The translations under genes were made by a program, and so were the position numbers. From the NCBI RefSeq assembly GCF_009377185.1, contig NZ_VJZC01000001.1, positions 54,572 to 118,571 on the forward strand: a stretch of 64,000 bases of DNA, given 5' to 3'. The notes under the pieces were generated by a model. The model worked only from the letters and a program-made list of their open reading frames with translations, did not search any database and was not told the origin of the DNA. Source of the stretch: Streptomyces spongiae. GTDB taxonomy: Bacteria; Actinomycetota; Actinomycetes; Streptomycetales; Streptomycetaceae. Below are positions 52,627 to 60,218 of the stretch, piece by piece (within the stretch, counting starts at the first letter, position 1; each line of letters starts with the position of its first letter).

Positions 52627-53093
52627 GCGGCGTCCTCCTGGGTCCAGCGCCACATCTCCATGTTGACGTTCTTGCGGTAGTCGTCCTGCATCGGGTGCGT
52701 GAGGACCTCGACGTGGAGCCGGTTCTCGACCCACACCTCGATCACGTCGAAGAACTCCCCGCGCGGGCAGCGCAGCGTGCGCCATCCCTCACGCTCGGCG
52801 ATCGCCATGATCTCGTCCTGGCTTTTGTCCGTCGAGGTGGCAAAGTGGAAGGCCACGTACTTCGAAGGAGACTCGTCCAGCTTCGGCCACACCGGGTCGT
52901 CCTCGCCCTTGCCGGGGGCCATCGTCTGGGAGCGCGGGTAGACCTCGCAGGTCGTACCGTGCTCGTCACCGGCGATGGCGACCCAGGCACCCGGCCACGG
53001 CGGGAAGCGGAAGGCCTCGCCGCCCCAGATCTCGGCGATCACCTCGGCCACGCGCTGAGGGTCGTCCGCCGGGATGGACACATGGAAGATCAT
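52623..53093 (-). CDS. VOC/glyoxalase-like protein
   Basis: 156 residues from ATG 53093, which has AGGAGG at ideal spacing (ATG 53099 is too close to it). IFHVSIPADDPQRVAEVIAEIWGGEAFRFPPWPGAWVAIAGD and the WVENRLHVEVLTHP end fit the vicinal-oxygen-chelate fold, a family of metal-dependent lyases, isomerases and ring-cleaving dioxygenases. The metal ligands cannot be set with confidence. First gene of the second operon of this cluster. Confidence 0.7.
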   Translation of the reverse strand: MIFHVSIPADDPQRVAEVIAEIWGGEAFRFPPWPGAWVAIAGDEHGTTCEVYPRSQTMAPGKGEDDPVWPKLDESPSKYVAFHFATSTDKSQDEIMAIAEREGWRTLRCPRGEFFDVIEVWVENRLHVEVLTHPMQDDYRKNVNMEMWRWTQEDAA

Positions 53094-53158
53094 TTGCATT
53101 CCTCCTGTGGAACCGTAGGAGTTCTGTCCGTTCTAGAGAACAAGATGTCTCGCCAAGA

Positions 53159-53187
53159 ACACTAATTGCCGTTACGAATATGCGCAA
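53159..53187 (-). promoter_or_regulatory. Promoter of the VOC/M24/CoA operon
   Basis: Minus strand: TTGCGC (53187-53182), 17 bp, TAGTGT (53164-53159). A GTTCT-AG-AGAAC palindrome (53130-53141) lies just downstream of the expected start. Confidence 0.65.
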
Positions 53188-53253
53188 GGTGCTGTGAAAA
53201 CCTGGAAACTACCGCTCCAGGCAGCCGATCGACTTGCCACTGATGTCCTGTGT

Positions 53254-53271
53254 CGAGGACACTGCTGTCCT
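53254..53271. promoter_or_regulatory. Predicted operator GAGGAC-N6-GTCCTC, site 2
   Basis: GAGGACA (53254-53260), CTGC, TGTCCTC (53265-53271): perfect 7-bp arms, 45 bp before the IclR paralogue 2 start and in the divergent region with the VOC operon. Confidence 0.75.
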
Positions 53272-53315
53272 CCATGCTCCCTCCATCGGAGCGACAAAGG
53301 CCTGAGGAGCAGTCC

Positions 53316-54110
53316 ATGGCGAACGAGGTGCCCGCGGTCAGTGCGGCGATCCGACTGGTCGAGCGCATCGCGGCCGAGGCACCCCGGGCGGTGTCGGCGG
53401 GGATCCTGGCGCAGGCGCTCGGCCTGAACCGCTCCACCTGCTACAACATCCTGGCGACCCTTCAGCAGGCCGGCTGGGTCAACAACCTCGGCAATCGCTC
53501 CGGCTGGACGCTCGGGCCGGGACTCTCCGCGCTGGCCGGGCTCGGCGACGAGGCGATCCTCTCCGTGATCAAGGAGGAGGTCGAACGGCTCTGCCGCCGG
53601 CTGGGCCTGGTCGTCTTCGCCGCACAGGAGGACGGATCCGGCAGCTACACCGTGGTCGCCGTCGGTGACCCGGGCCGCGGCGTGCGGGTGACGGTCGACG
53701 TCGGCGATCGGTTCCCCTTCTCCGCGCCGGGCCTGATGCAGGCGTTCTGGGCCTTTCGTCCGTTCGACGAGTTCGTCGACCTCGCCCGCAGCCGACTTGT
53801 GGAACGTTTCACCGAGTTCACGAGCACCGGCCTGGACGAGCTGTCCGCGGTCTTCACGCAGGTTCGCGAGCGCGGATACGGATGCAGCATCCGGCAGTTC
53901 AACGTCGCGCACAGCGGGGCCTCCTCGACCGTCTTCGGCCCTGGCGGTCAGCCGATGCTGGCGCTGATGACGATGACTTTCTCCAGCGAGCTGGACTGGG
54001 ACAACCTCGACCGCGTGGGCCCGTCCATCCGGGACGCCGCCGCACGGGCGACCGCCCGGATCGGTGGTTCGACGCCCGGGCGGGAGTCGCTGGTGCACGC
54101 CGCCACCTGA
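53316..54110 (+). CDS. IclR-family regulator, paralogue 2
   Basis: 264 residues from ATG 53316 (GAGGAG upstream). Helix-turn-helix region LGLNRSTCYNILATLQQAGWV; effector domain VDVGDRFPFSAPGLMQAFWAFRPFDEF. The paralogue at 41934 shares most of the DNA-binding helix and long stretches of the effector domain. Divergent from the VOC/M24/CoA operon. Shared operator motif suggests the two paralogues read the same sites. Confidence 0.93.
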   Translation: MANEVPAVSAAIRLVERIAAEAPRAVSAGILAQALGLNRSTCYNILATLQQAGWVNNLGNRSGWTLGPGLSALAGLGDEAILSVIKEEVERLCRRLGLVVFAAQEDGSGSYTVVAVGDPGRGVRVTVDVGDRFPFSAPGLMQAFWAFRPFDEFVDLARSRLVERFTEFTSTGLDELSAVFTQVRERGYGCSIRQFNVAHSGASSTVFGPGGQPMLALMTMTFSSELDWDNLDRVGPSIRDAAARATARIGGSTPGRESLVHAAT

Positions 54111-54120
54111 TCGACTCAGC

Positions 54121-54426
54121 TCAGGGGGTGACCGGCACGTTCAGGTCGCCCGGCCCTCGTACGAGGCCGCGCCGCGGGTCGGTTCCGAGCGCCCGCACGC
54201 CGATCGGCAGGCTGTCCAGCGCCGCGACGTCACGGACGGCGCCGTCGACGACGACTCCGGCCCAGCCGTTGTCGGCTGCCTTACTCGCCATGGCGTCCGC
54301 AAGCGGTTTGAGCAGCATGTGTCCTCGTGGGCGAGCACTGTCACGGTCGTCCCCGGATCGCGCGATGGCCGTCGTCCGCGCGAATCGGAGGTGGCGCACA
54401 AGGAGTCGGTCGCCATGCTCGTCGTG
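54121..54426 (-). pseudogene. Broken RraA-like gene
   Basis: DEHGDRLLVRHLRF, then in another frame GTTVTVLAHEDT, then ADNGWAGVVVDGAVRDVAAL, LPIGVRALGTDPRR and GDLNVPV align with the intact RraA-like protein at 55394, but about 25 residues are deleted in the middle, the frame shifts and the last 25 residues are missing. A dead duplicate. Confidence 0.85.
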
Positions 54427-54712
54427 GAGGTCAAGGCCGACCCGGGCCTCGTCCTGGACCTGTTCGTCGAGGACGAGGCCGCCGACACCGATCACTTCGC
54501 CGCGTCTTCGCCGTGCCTGAACCTTCGACGAGGACGGCCGCGACCTCCTTCCGACGGCGCAGCCTGCCGGCCATCAGGGCAGTCGGCCCCGCGCGCGGCA
54601 AGGCCGCGGGCCAGGCAGGCCTCTCCTCGAACCCCCGCAAACCAGACACAGTTGGCCGCGATCCGCGCCCGTCCGCATCTGACCGCGTCGGACGGCGGGC
54701 CGGTCAACGCGT

Positions 54713-55035
54713 TGTTGGTGTCCAGCCGTACGCCATGCTCACGGCACGCAGGAACAGCGGCGTGGGCGTGGCACGGGTGAGCGTGTCGCGCACCCAGCCG
54801 AGTGCGGGGCTGGAGACCTGCATGACGCCGGCGAGCCTGCCGGAGAACGGGGCGATGGCTCCCGCGCGGGGGCGGCGGGCGGCGGGCTGCGTCGTAGGAA
54901 CGCAGAACGTCCTTGATCGCCAGGCAGGCACCCCTGCCCTACGTCGGGTGTGGTCGCGTGCGCGGCATCTCCCAGGAGCACCACGCGGCCACGGACGAAC
55001 GCGGGCACACGGAGCCGGTACGGTCGGATCTGGGC
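54713..55035 (-). pseudogene. C-terminal remnant of an FAD monooxygenase
   Basis: Minus-strand VPAFVRGRVVLLGDAAHATTPDVGQG is the GD motif of class A flavin hydroxylases; after a deletion and frameshift, RPRAGAIAPFSGRLAG...FLRAVSMAYGW gives the C-terminal end. The FAD-binding N-terminus and about 100 residues between are missing. Confidence 0.8.
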
Positions 55036-55360
55036 GAGAGCCTGCGCATCGCCGACGGGCTCGGTGAACCCGAACTGATCGCGTACCCCACCCATATGAC
55101 GGGGGTGCACTGGTTTTCCCACGACGACGTGCACGGCACGATCGAACAGTTCCGGCAGACGCTCAGGCTGTACACGGACACCGGCGTCTCCGACGAGTAC
55201 CCGAACACGCTGAGGATCCAGCCGGCCGTCGCGCACCTCCTTCTCGACCAGGTGGACGACGCCTGGCGGATCGTCCAGGACGTGTACGAACGCTGCTATT
55301 GGGCCCTCGACGAGGTCGAACGGGATCTGCGCGAGTCGCTGAGGATCAAGCACCGCCTGA
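55021..55360 (+). pseudogene. Unrecognised coding fragment
   Basis: The plus frame here has a strong coding look (G/C at third positions, few rare residues): LGESLRIADGLGEPELIAYP, MTGVHWFSHDDVHGTIEQF and NTLRIQPAVAHLLLDQVDDAW. No start codon with a ribosome site; the downstream part runs into the RraA gene's tail. I cannot name the family. It is most likely a piece of a larger broken gene facing the FAD monooxygenase remnant. Confidence 0.45.
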
Positions 55361-55393
55361 ACGACACGGGACGCGCCCCGGGTGTGGCGGGCC

Positions 55394-55879
55394 TCAGGGT
55401 TGACCGGGCAGGACGACGATCCCGTCGCCGTCGCTCACCAGCGTCGCCCCCGGATGGAAAGCCACCCCTCCGAAGGCGACCGGCACATTCAGATCGCCCG
55501 TCCCCTGCTTGAGGCTGCGCCGCGGGTTGGTCCCGAGCGCCTTCACGCCGATCGGCAGGCCGCGCAGGGCCACCGCGTCCCTGACGGCCCCGTTGACGAC
55601 GATGCCCGCCCACCCGTTCTCGGCGGCCTTCCTCGCCATGTTGTCCCCGAGCATGGCCACCCGGAGCGAGCCCTGGGTGTCGACCACGATGACACGGCCG
55701 TCCCCGGGTTCGGCGACGACCTGCTTGAGCAACACGTTGTCCTCGTAGGAAAGCACCGTCACGATCGACCCCTGGAATGCGCGACGACCACCGTACTGCG
55801 CGAACTGGAGGTCGCACACCAGCAGCCGGTCGCCGTACTCGTCGTAAAACTCGGCCGTGGAAACAGGTCTCTCGGTCAT
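55394..55879 (-). CDS. RraA-like protein (intact)
   Basis: 161 residues from ATG 55879. RraA/HMG-aldolase fold: FYDEYGDRLLV, GDGRVIVVDTQGSLRVAMLGDNMA, NGWAGIVVNGAVRD, LPIGVKALGTNPRRS, LVSDGDGIVVLP. The G-x-x-x-G-D-N, R and D residues that bind metal and pyruvate in HMG/CHA aldolases are in place. Could cleave a 4-hydroxy-4-carboxy-2-oxo acid or be an RNase E inhibitor homologue; in a catabolic cluster the aldolase or decarboxylase role is favoured. Confidence 0.85.
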   Translation of the reverse strand: MTERPVSTAEFYDEYGDRLLVCDLQFAQYGGRRAFQGSIVTVLSYEDNVLLKQVVAEPGDGRVIVVDTQGSLRVAMLGDNMARKAAENGWAGIVVNGAVRDAVALRGLPIGVKALGTNPRRSLKQGTGDLNVPVAFGGVAFHPGATLVSDGDGIVVLPGQP

Positions 55880-55940
55880 GACTGCCGCCTCTCCTCCGAT
55901 GGAGGTCGCCGGCCTCACCAATTCCCAGGAGGCCACGGCA

Positions 55941-55969
55941 ATGCTAATTGCGTCCTCACTGCAAGACAA
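55941..55969 (-). promoter_or_regulatory. Promoter of the RraA-like gene
   Basis: Minus strand: TTGTCT (55969-55964), 17 bp, TAGCAT (55946-55941). A GAGGAC half-site lies in the spacer (55949-55954, read on the minus strand). Confidence 0.55.
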
Positions 55970-56351
55970 GATATCTCATATGTTGGTCAACTCTCCTGGA
56001 AGGGCGCGATGCTCGACACCTGGGACGTCGGCGCGCCACTCAGCCCTGACGTCGGCAGGACCACTCACCACAGCCGCGGACTCACCCCCGCCGACGAGAA
56101 GGCGGTCATCGTGGACCGGCCCGCCTCCATCGGAGCCCTGGAGGCCCAGATCAAAACGCGAACACGCACCCAAAGGCGGCAACCGGCAGTCGTACCGCCG
56201 GCCGTCGCGCCAACCTGGCGTCAGCGGGACGCGAGGAACCGGCCGCGGTGCATGTCACCGGCCGCGCATGCCATCGGCCGAGAGCCCCATGGCCCTCGAG
56301 ATCCTCGCCCGCCACTCCTCCCGGCCGTGATTCCGACCGGTGGTCCGACGT
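55970..56351. other. Interval without a recognised gene
   Basis: A plus-strand frame from ATG 56009 (MLDTWDVGAPLSPDV...) is open but has no ribosome site, quickly becomes arginine-rich and matches nothing I recognise. Treated as noncoding or degraded. Confidence 0.35.
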
Positions 56352-56717
56352 TCAGCCGAGGGGCTGGGTGAGGGTGTAGGTGCGCCCTGCGGGATCCTGA
56401 AAGTGCCGGTAGGCCACGGCGTCGGTACGCACCACCTCGCCGACCAGAGTGCCACCGGCGGTCTCGACGGCCGCGGACGCCTCGTCGATGTCGTCGACCA
56501 TGAAGCCGAAGGCGACGCCGTCGTTGAGTCCGTACGCCGGGACGTGGGTCGGTGCCAGCAGCTCCAGGTCCGAGCCGTCCGGCGTCTGGAACGCGCTGTA
56601 GCCGTCGGCCTCCCACGCGGGTCCGCTTCCGAGGAGATCGTTGAAGAACTGACGCGTACTGCCGAACGCCTCGCCGTCGACGACAACGGCGTGCCAGGTG
56701 ATGCCCTTGATCCCCAT
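56352..56717 (-). CDS. VOC/glyoxalase-family protein
   Basis: 121 residues from ATG 56717 (AAAGGGAA upstream). Single VOC domain of two beta-alpha-beta-beta-beta units: ITWHAVVVDGEAFGSTRQFFNDLLG, FQTPDGSDLELLAP, FGFMVDDIDEASAAVETAGG, YRHFQDPAGRTYTLTQP. The metal-site His (TWHAVVV), Glu (LELL) and a second His/Glu position are partly conserved. Possibly a lactoylglutathione-lyase-like, fosfomycin-type or ring-cleavage enzyme. Confidence 0.85.
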   Translation of the reverse strand: MGIKGITWHAVVVDGEAFGSTRQFFNDLLGSGPAWEADGYSAFQTPDGSDLELLAPTHVPAYGLNDGVAFGFMVDDIDEASAAVETAGGTLVGEVVRTDAVAYRHFQDPAGRTYTLTQPLG

Positions 56718-57141
56718 GTTCGATATTCCCTTTCCGGAGTCGGCTCTGCGCCCGGGGCCTTGCCGGCCCGCCCCCTGCGAGACGGACCGCCAGGTGACGT
56801 CCATCGGGGCGCCGATGAAGGCGACGCACTACCAACGATTCGCCCGCGGGACGTTACATCTCTCCCACCGGACACGTCTAGGTAGTTCCAGGCGGCTACC
56901 CTGTCGAAATGTCCGCCCTGGAGGGCAGACTGTCCCCGAACCCATAATCCTGGCCGTACGCGGGGTCCGCGCTGCATGCAGCCGCCCCCGTCAGTCCCTC
57001 CCGAAGCTTCAACCGTCCCGCGGGGAGTACTCGGTCGCCTTGCAGGCGCACAGGCCGAGGGGGCGAGGCGACGACCGAACCCTCTCCCCGCCCTGGGAGA
57101 ACGCCCGGAAAATTTTGCGCGAGGCGAGTCGGATCGCAGCC
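56718..57141. other. Intergenic region, no gene seen
   Basis: About 420 bp between the divergent VOC gene and the P450/reductase promoter. No frame of protein character. GC drops toward 57160, where the promoter lies. Confidence 0.45.
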
Positions 57142-57196
57142 TTGACGTCACTGTGGCCGATAGTTAATGTCGCGAATAGAGGACGTCAAGTCCTCT
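57142..57196 (+). promoter_or_regulatory. Promoter with GAGGAC-N5-GTCCTC operator, site 3
   Basis: TTGACG (57142-57147), 17 bp, TAATGT (57165-57170). AGAGGAC-GTCAA-GTCCTCT (57178-57196) begins at the predicted transcription start: 7-bp perfect arms like those in front of both IclR paralogues, spacer one base shorter. Confidence 0.75.
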
Positions 57197-57283
57197 CAAT
57201 GGGACGCGACTCTCGCTTCGACCAGCCTGGCGAATCGAGACGGGCTGGGACGGCCAACGTCCATCTTGAACCAGGAGGAACCC

Positions 57284-57325
57284 ATGTGCAGCTGGGGCCA
57301 GGACTCCGCGGAGGCTGAACCATGA
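57284..57325 (+). CDS. 13-codon leader ORF coupled to the truncated P450
   Basis: AGGAGGA (57273-57279) is an excellent ribosome site for ATG 57284. The ORF encodes MCSWGQDSAEAEP and ends in TGA that overlaps the next start (ATGA at 57322-57325). No family. It may load ribosomes onto the downstream gene, be a small peptide, or be what remains of a gene. Confidence 0.5.
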   Translation: MCSWGQDSAEAEP

Positions 57326-57999
57326 CCGTTCGGTGGAACGCCACGTGGGCGATGCGGCACCTCGACTCGGACCCCACCGCGGGAACCGCCGAAGCGTACG
57401 GCGAGATGCCGGCGAAGTGCCCCATGTCACGCGTCGAGGTCGACGGGTCGAAGGTGGACCGGTGGGCTGCCCTCAGTCACGCCGAGCTCCCGACCGTCCT
57501 GCGTGGCTTCCGGAGGATGGGCAGCACCGTGACGACCGAACGGGACGGCACGCCCGTGATCATCCCGCTCTTCGCGGACCCGCCGCTGCATACCGGATTC
57601 CGCGAGCTGCTGAACGCGAACTTCCCGCCCGAGGTGGTCGGTCGCCTTGAGGCCGGAATCCGGCAGATCGCAGTCGAGATGGTGGACGCGATGGTCACGG
57701 CGGGAGAGGTGGACTTCGCGGAGTCGTTCTCCTACCCGTATCCGACGCGTGTGCTGTGCCTGTCCCTCGGCATTCCGGAATCCGACTGGCCGGTCCACCA
57801 CGAGTTCGTGATGACCATCGACAAGCTGAGCAACAGCAATCTGAGTGACCCCGAGTCCGCGATGTTCGAGGAGCCCTTCCCCGCCCGGACCTCGTCGTTC
57901 AGCCTGAACGGTGATGTGGTTCGGCGCAGCTACCCGGTGTTGTCAGTCAACGAGATGCCGCTCAGGATGAACGCGGCCGCACCTTCGGAGGCCGCATGA
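57322..57999 (+). pseudogene. Cytochrome P450 with large in-frame internal deletion
   Basis: 225 residues. The first ~195 are a good P450 N-terminal half (FADPPLHTGFRELLNANFPP is the C-helix region with the heme-propionate-binding H-T-G-F-R; VDFAESFSYPYPTRVLCLSLGIPESDW follows). At about 57888 the sequence jumps to what looks like the extreme C-terminus (DVVRRSYPVLSVNEMPLRM). The I-helix, ExxR and heme Cys are absent, so it cannot bind heme as a thiolate. The frame is intact and the stop overlaps the reductase start (ATGA). Either a remnant kept for translation of downstream genes or an assembly collapse. Confidence 0.8.
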
Positions 58000-58985
58000 C
58001 CACGCTCACGATGACGTCAGACGTCCAGGTCACCGAGCGCGCCGAGCGGGTGGTGCGCATCGCACGGAAGTGGCGGGCCGCCGAGGGTGTCGTGGCCCTG
58101 GAACTCGTCGACCCGGCGGGCGGGCCGCTGCCCGAGTGGGAGCCCGGCGCTCACATCGACCTGATCATGCCCGACGGTGCCGCTCGTCAGTACTCCCTCT
58201 GCGGTGACCCCGACGACCGGCACACCTGGCGGGTCGGGGTGCTGCTGGAGAAGGAGGGGCGCGGCGGCTCGCAGTGGGTCCATCAGGAGCTGGCCGAGGG
58301 GGACCTCGTGCCCACCCGGGGCCCACGCAACCACTTCGCGCTGGAACCCGCCCGCCGGTACCTGTTCATCGGCGGCGGCATCGGCATCACGCCGATCCTG
58401 CCGATGGTGCGCGCCGCACGCGGCATGGGCGCTGATCTCACCGTCGTCTACGGCGGCAGGACGAGGGAGTCGATGGGATTCGTCGACGAACTCCGGGAAC
58501 TGCACGCAGGGGTGGAGATCGTCCCGCAGTCCGAGGCCGGCCTCATCGACCTGGACCGTCTTCTGGCCAACCCGGAGCCGGACACGCTGATCTACTGCTG
58601 CGGCCCGGGGCCGCTGCTGGACGCCGTGGAGCAGCGGGTGGCGCGCTGGCCCGCGGGAGCGCTGCGGATCGAGCGATTCAGTGCTCGCACCGACACGGAG
58701 CTCACGTCCGACGCCGACCATGCCTTCGAGGTCGAGCTGGCCCGCAGCGGCACGGTCCTCCAGGTCCCGGCCGACCAGACACTGCTGTCGGTTCTGGAGG
58801 ACGCCGGTGCCGACGTGATCAGCTCCTGCGCTGAGGGCACCTGTGGCTCGTGCGAGACGATGGTGCTCGCCGGCGACATCGATCACCGCGACTCGGTGCT
58901 CTCCGAGAGCGAGCGGGCCGCCGGCGACCGGCTGATGATCTGCGTCTCCCGGTGCCGAGGGCCGAAGCTGGTCCTGGACCTGTGA
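57996..58985 (+). CDS. PDR/VanB-type oxygenase reductase
   Basis: 329 residues from ATG 57996. Flavin domain (EPGAHIDLIMPDGAARQYSLCGD, the R-x-Y-S-L FMN motif), NAD domain (FIGGGIGITPILPMVRAA; CCGPGPLLDAVE) and a C-terminal plant-type [2Fe-2S] domain (SCAEGTCGSCETMV...C). Supplies electrons to a Rieske oxygenase or P450; here its partner next door is a deleted P450, so it may serve another oxygenase. Confidence 0.93.
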   Translation: MTTLTMTSDVQVTERAERVVRIARKWRAAEGVVALELVDPAGGPLPEWEPGAHIDLIMPDGAARQYSLCGDPDDRHTWRVGVLLEKEGRGGSQWVHQELAEGDLVPTRGPRNHFALEPARRYLFIGGGIGITPILPMVRAARGMGADLTVVYGGRTRESMGFVDELRELHAGVEIVPQSEAGLIDLDRLLANPEPDTLIYCCGPGPLLDAVEQRVARWPAGALRIERFSARTDTELTSDADHAFEVELARSGTVLQVPADQTLLSVLEDAGADVISSCAEGTCGSCETMVLAGDIDHRDSVLSESERAAGDRLMICVSRCRGPKLVLDL

Positions 58986-59039
58986 TGGATCGGCTTCGCG
59001 TCGGGGACATCCATGGGACGGGGCGATCGGGGCACCACC

Positions 59040-60218
59040 ATGCGTGAGGTGCTCGGTGATCTGCGGGGGTGGTGGCAGGCGGGGGACGACGTCGCACTGG
59101 CGACGGTCGTGTCGACCTTCCGCTCTGCCCCGCGCCCCGCGGGTGCCGCCATGCTCGTGGGCCCGGACCGTTCCGTGGTGGGATCGGTCTCGGGCGGCTG
59201 TGTGGAGGGCGACGTGTACGAGCGCGCCCTCGCCGCGATGACATCGGGGGCGCCGTCGCTGACGCGGTACGGCGTCTCGGACGACGACGCGCTGAGCGTC
59301 GGGCTCACCTGCGGCGGCGTTCTGGACGTCTTCGTCGAGGTCGTGTCACGTACCGGGTATCCGGAGTTCGGCGACGTCGTCGAGGATGTCGAGGCCGGAC
59401 GTCCCGTGGCCGTGACGACGGTCGTGGCCCATCCGTGTCCTGATCGGGTCGGCCGGCGGATGATCGTGCGGCCGGACGGCACCGCAGGTCACAACGGCCT
59501 GGGGTCGGCGCGCATCGACACCGCCGTCCGAAACGACGCCCTGGGCATGCTCGCGGCAGGGTCCAGCGGGGTGCTCTCGTACGGCCCCGACGGCCAACGG
59601 CGGGGAAGCGGGATGCAGGTCTTCGTCGCCGCGTTCGCTCCCAGGCCGCGCATGCTCGTCTTCGGAGCGATCGACTTCGCCGCGGCCGTGGCCCGGCTGG
59701 GCTCCTTCGTCGGATACGACGTGACCGTGTGCGACGCACGGCCCGTCTTCGCGACGGCCCGCAGGTTCCCGGACGCCGACCGGGTCGTCGTCGACTGGCC
59801 GCACCGCTACCTCCGTACGGAGATCGAGGCGGGCCGCGTCGACCGCCGTACGGTGGTCGCGGTGCTGACGCACGACCCGAAGTTCGACGTGCCGTTGCTC
59901 GAAGTGGCGCTGCGAACCCCGGAGATCGCCTATGTCGGGGCAATGGGATCCCGGCGCACCCATGACGAACGCATGGCAAGGCTGCGCGAGGCACACCTCG
60001 ACGAGATGGAGCTGGCGCGGCTGCGCAGCCCGATCGGACTCGACCTCGGGGCTCGGACCCCGGAGGAGACCGCCGTCAGCATCGTGGCGGAGATGATCGC
60101 CGGTCGCTGGGGTGGCACCGGCGCGTCACTGTCCATGACCAGCGGACGGATCCACATCGGCGAAGCCGCGGCGGCACCTGCCGCACACGCCGTCCAGCGC
60201 GAGAGGGAGCGAGTGTGA
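59040..60218 (+). CDS. XdhC-family molybdenum-cofactor maturation protein
   Basis: 392 residues from ATG 59040 (ATG 59013 is an alternative; MREVL at 59040 fits the family start). WWQAGDDVALATVVSTFRSAPRPAGAAMLV, VSGGCVEGDVYERAL and a C-terminal Rossmann domain (LVFGAIDFAAAVARLGSFVGYDVTVCDARPVFA; AYVGAMGSRRTHDERM). XdhC proteins sulfurate and insert the Mo cofactor into XDH-type enzymes. The only client in view is the Mo hydroxylase at 44-47 kb, 13 kb away. GTGA overlap with the next gene. Confidence 0.93.
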   Translation: MREVLGDLRGWWQAGDDVALATVVSTFRSAPRPAGAAMLVGPDRSVVGSVSGGCVEGDVYERALAAMTSGAPSLTRYGVSDDDALSVGLTCGGVLDVFVEVVSRTGYPEFGDVVEDVEAGRPVAVTTVVAHPCPDRVGRRMIVRPDGTAGHNGLGSARIDTAVRNDALGMLAAGSSGVLSYGPDGQRRGSGMQVFVAAFAPRPRMLVFGAIDFAAAVARLGSFVGYDVTVCDARPVFATARRFPDADRVVVDWPHRYLRTEIEAGRVDRRTVVAVLTHDPKFDVPLLEVALRTPEIAYVGAMGSRRTHDERMARLREAHLDEMELARLRSPIGLDLGARTPEETAVSIVAEMIAGRWGGTGASLSMTSGRIHIGEAAAAPAAHAVQRERERV

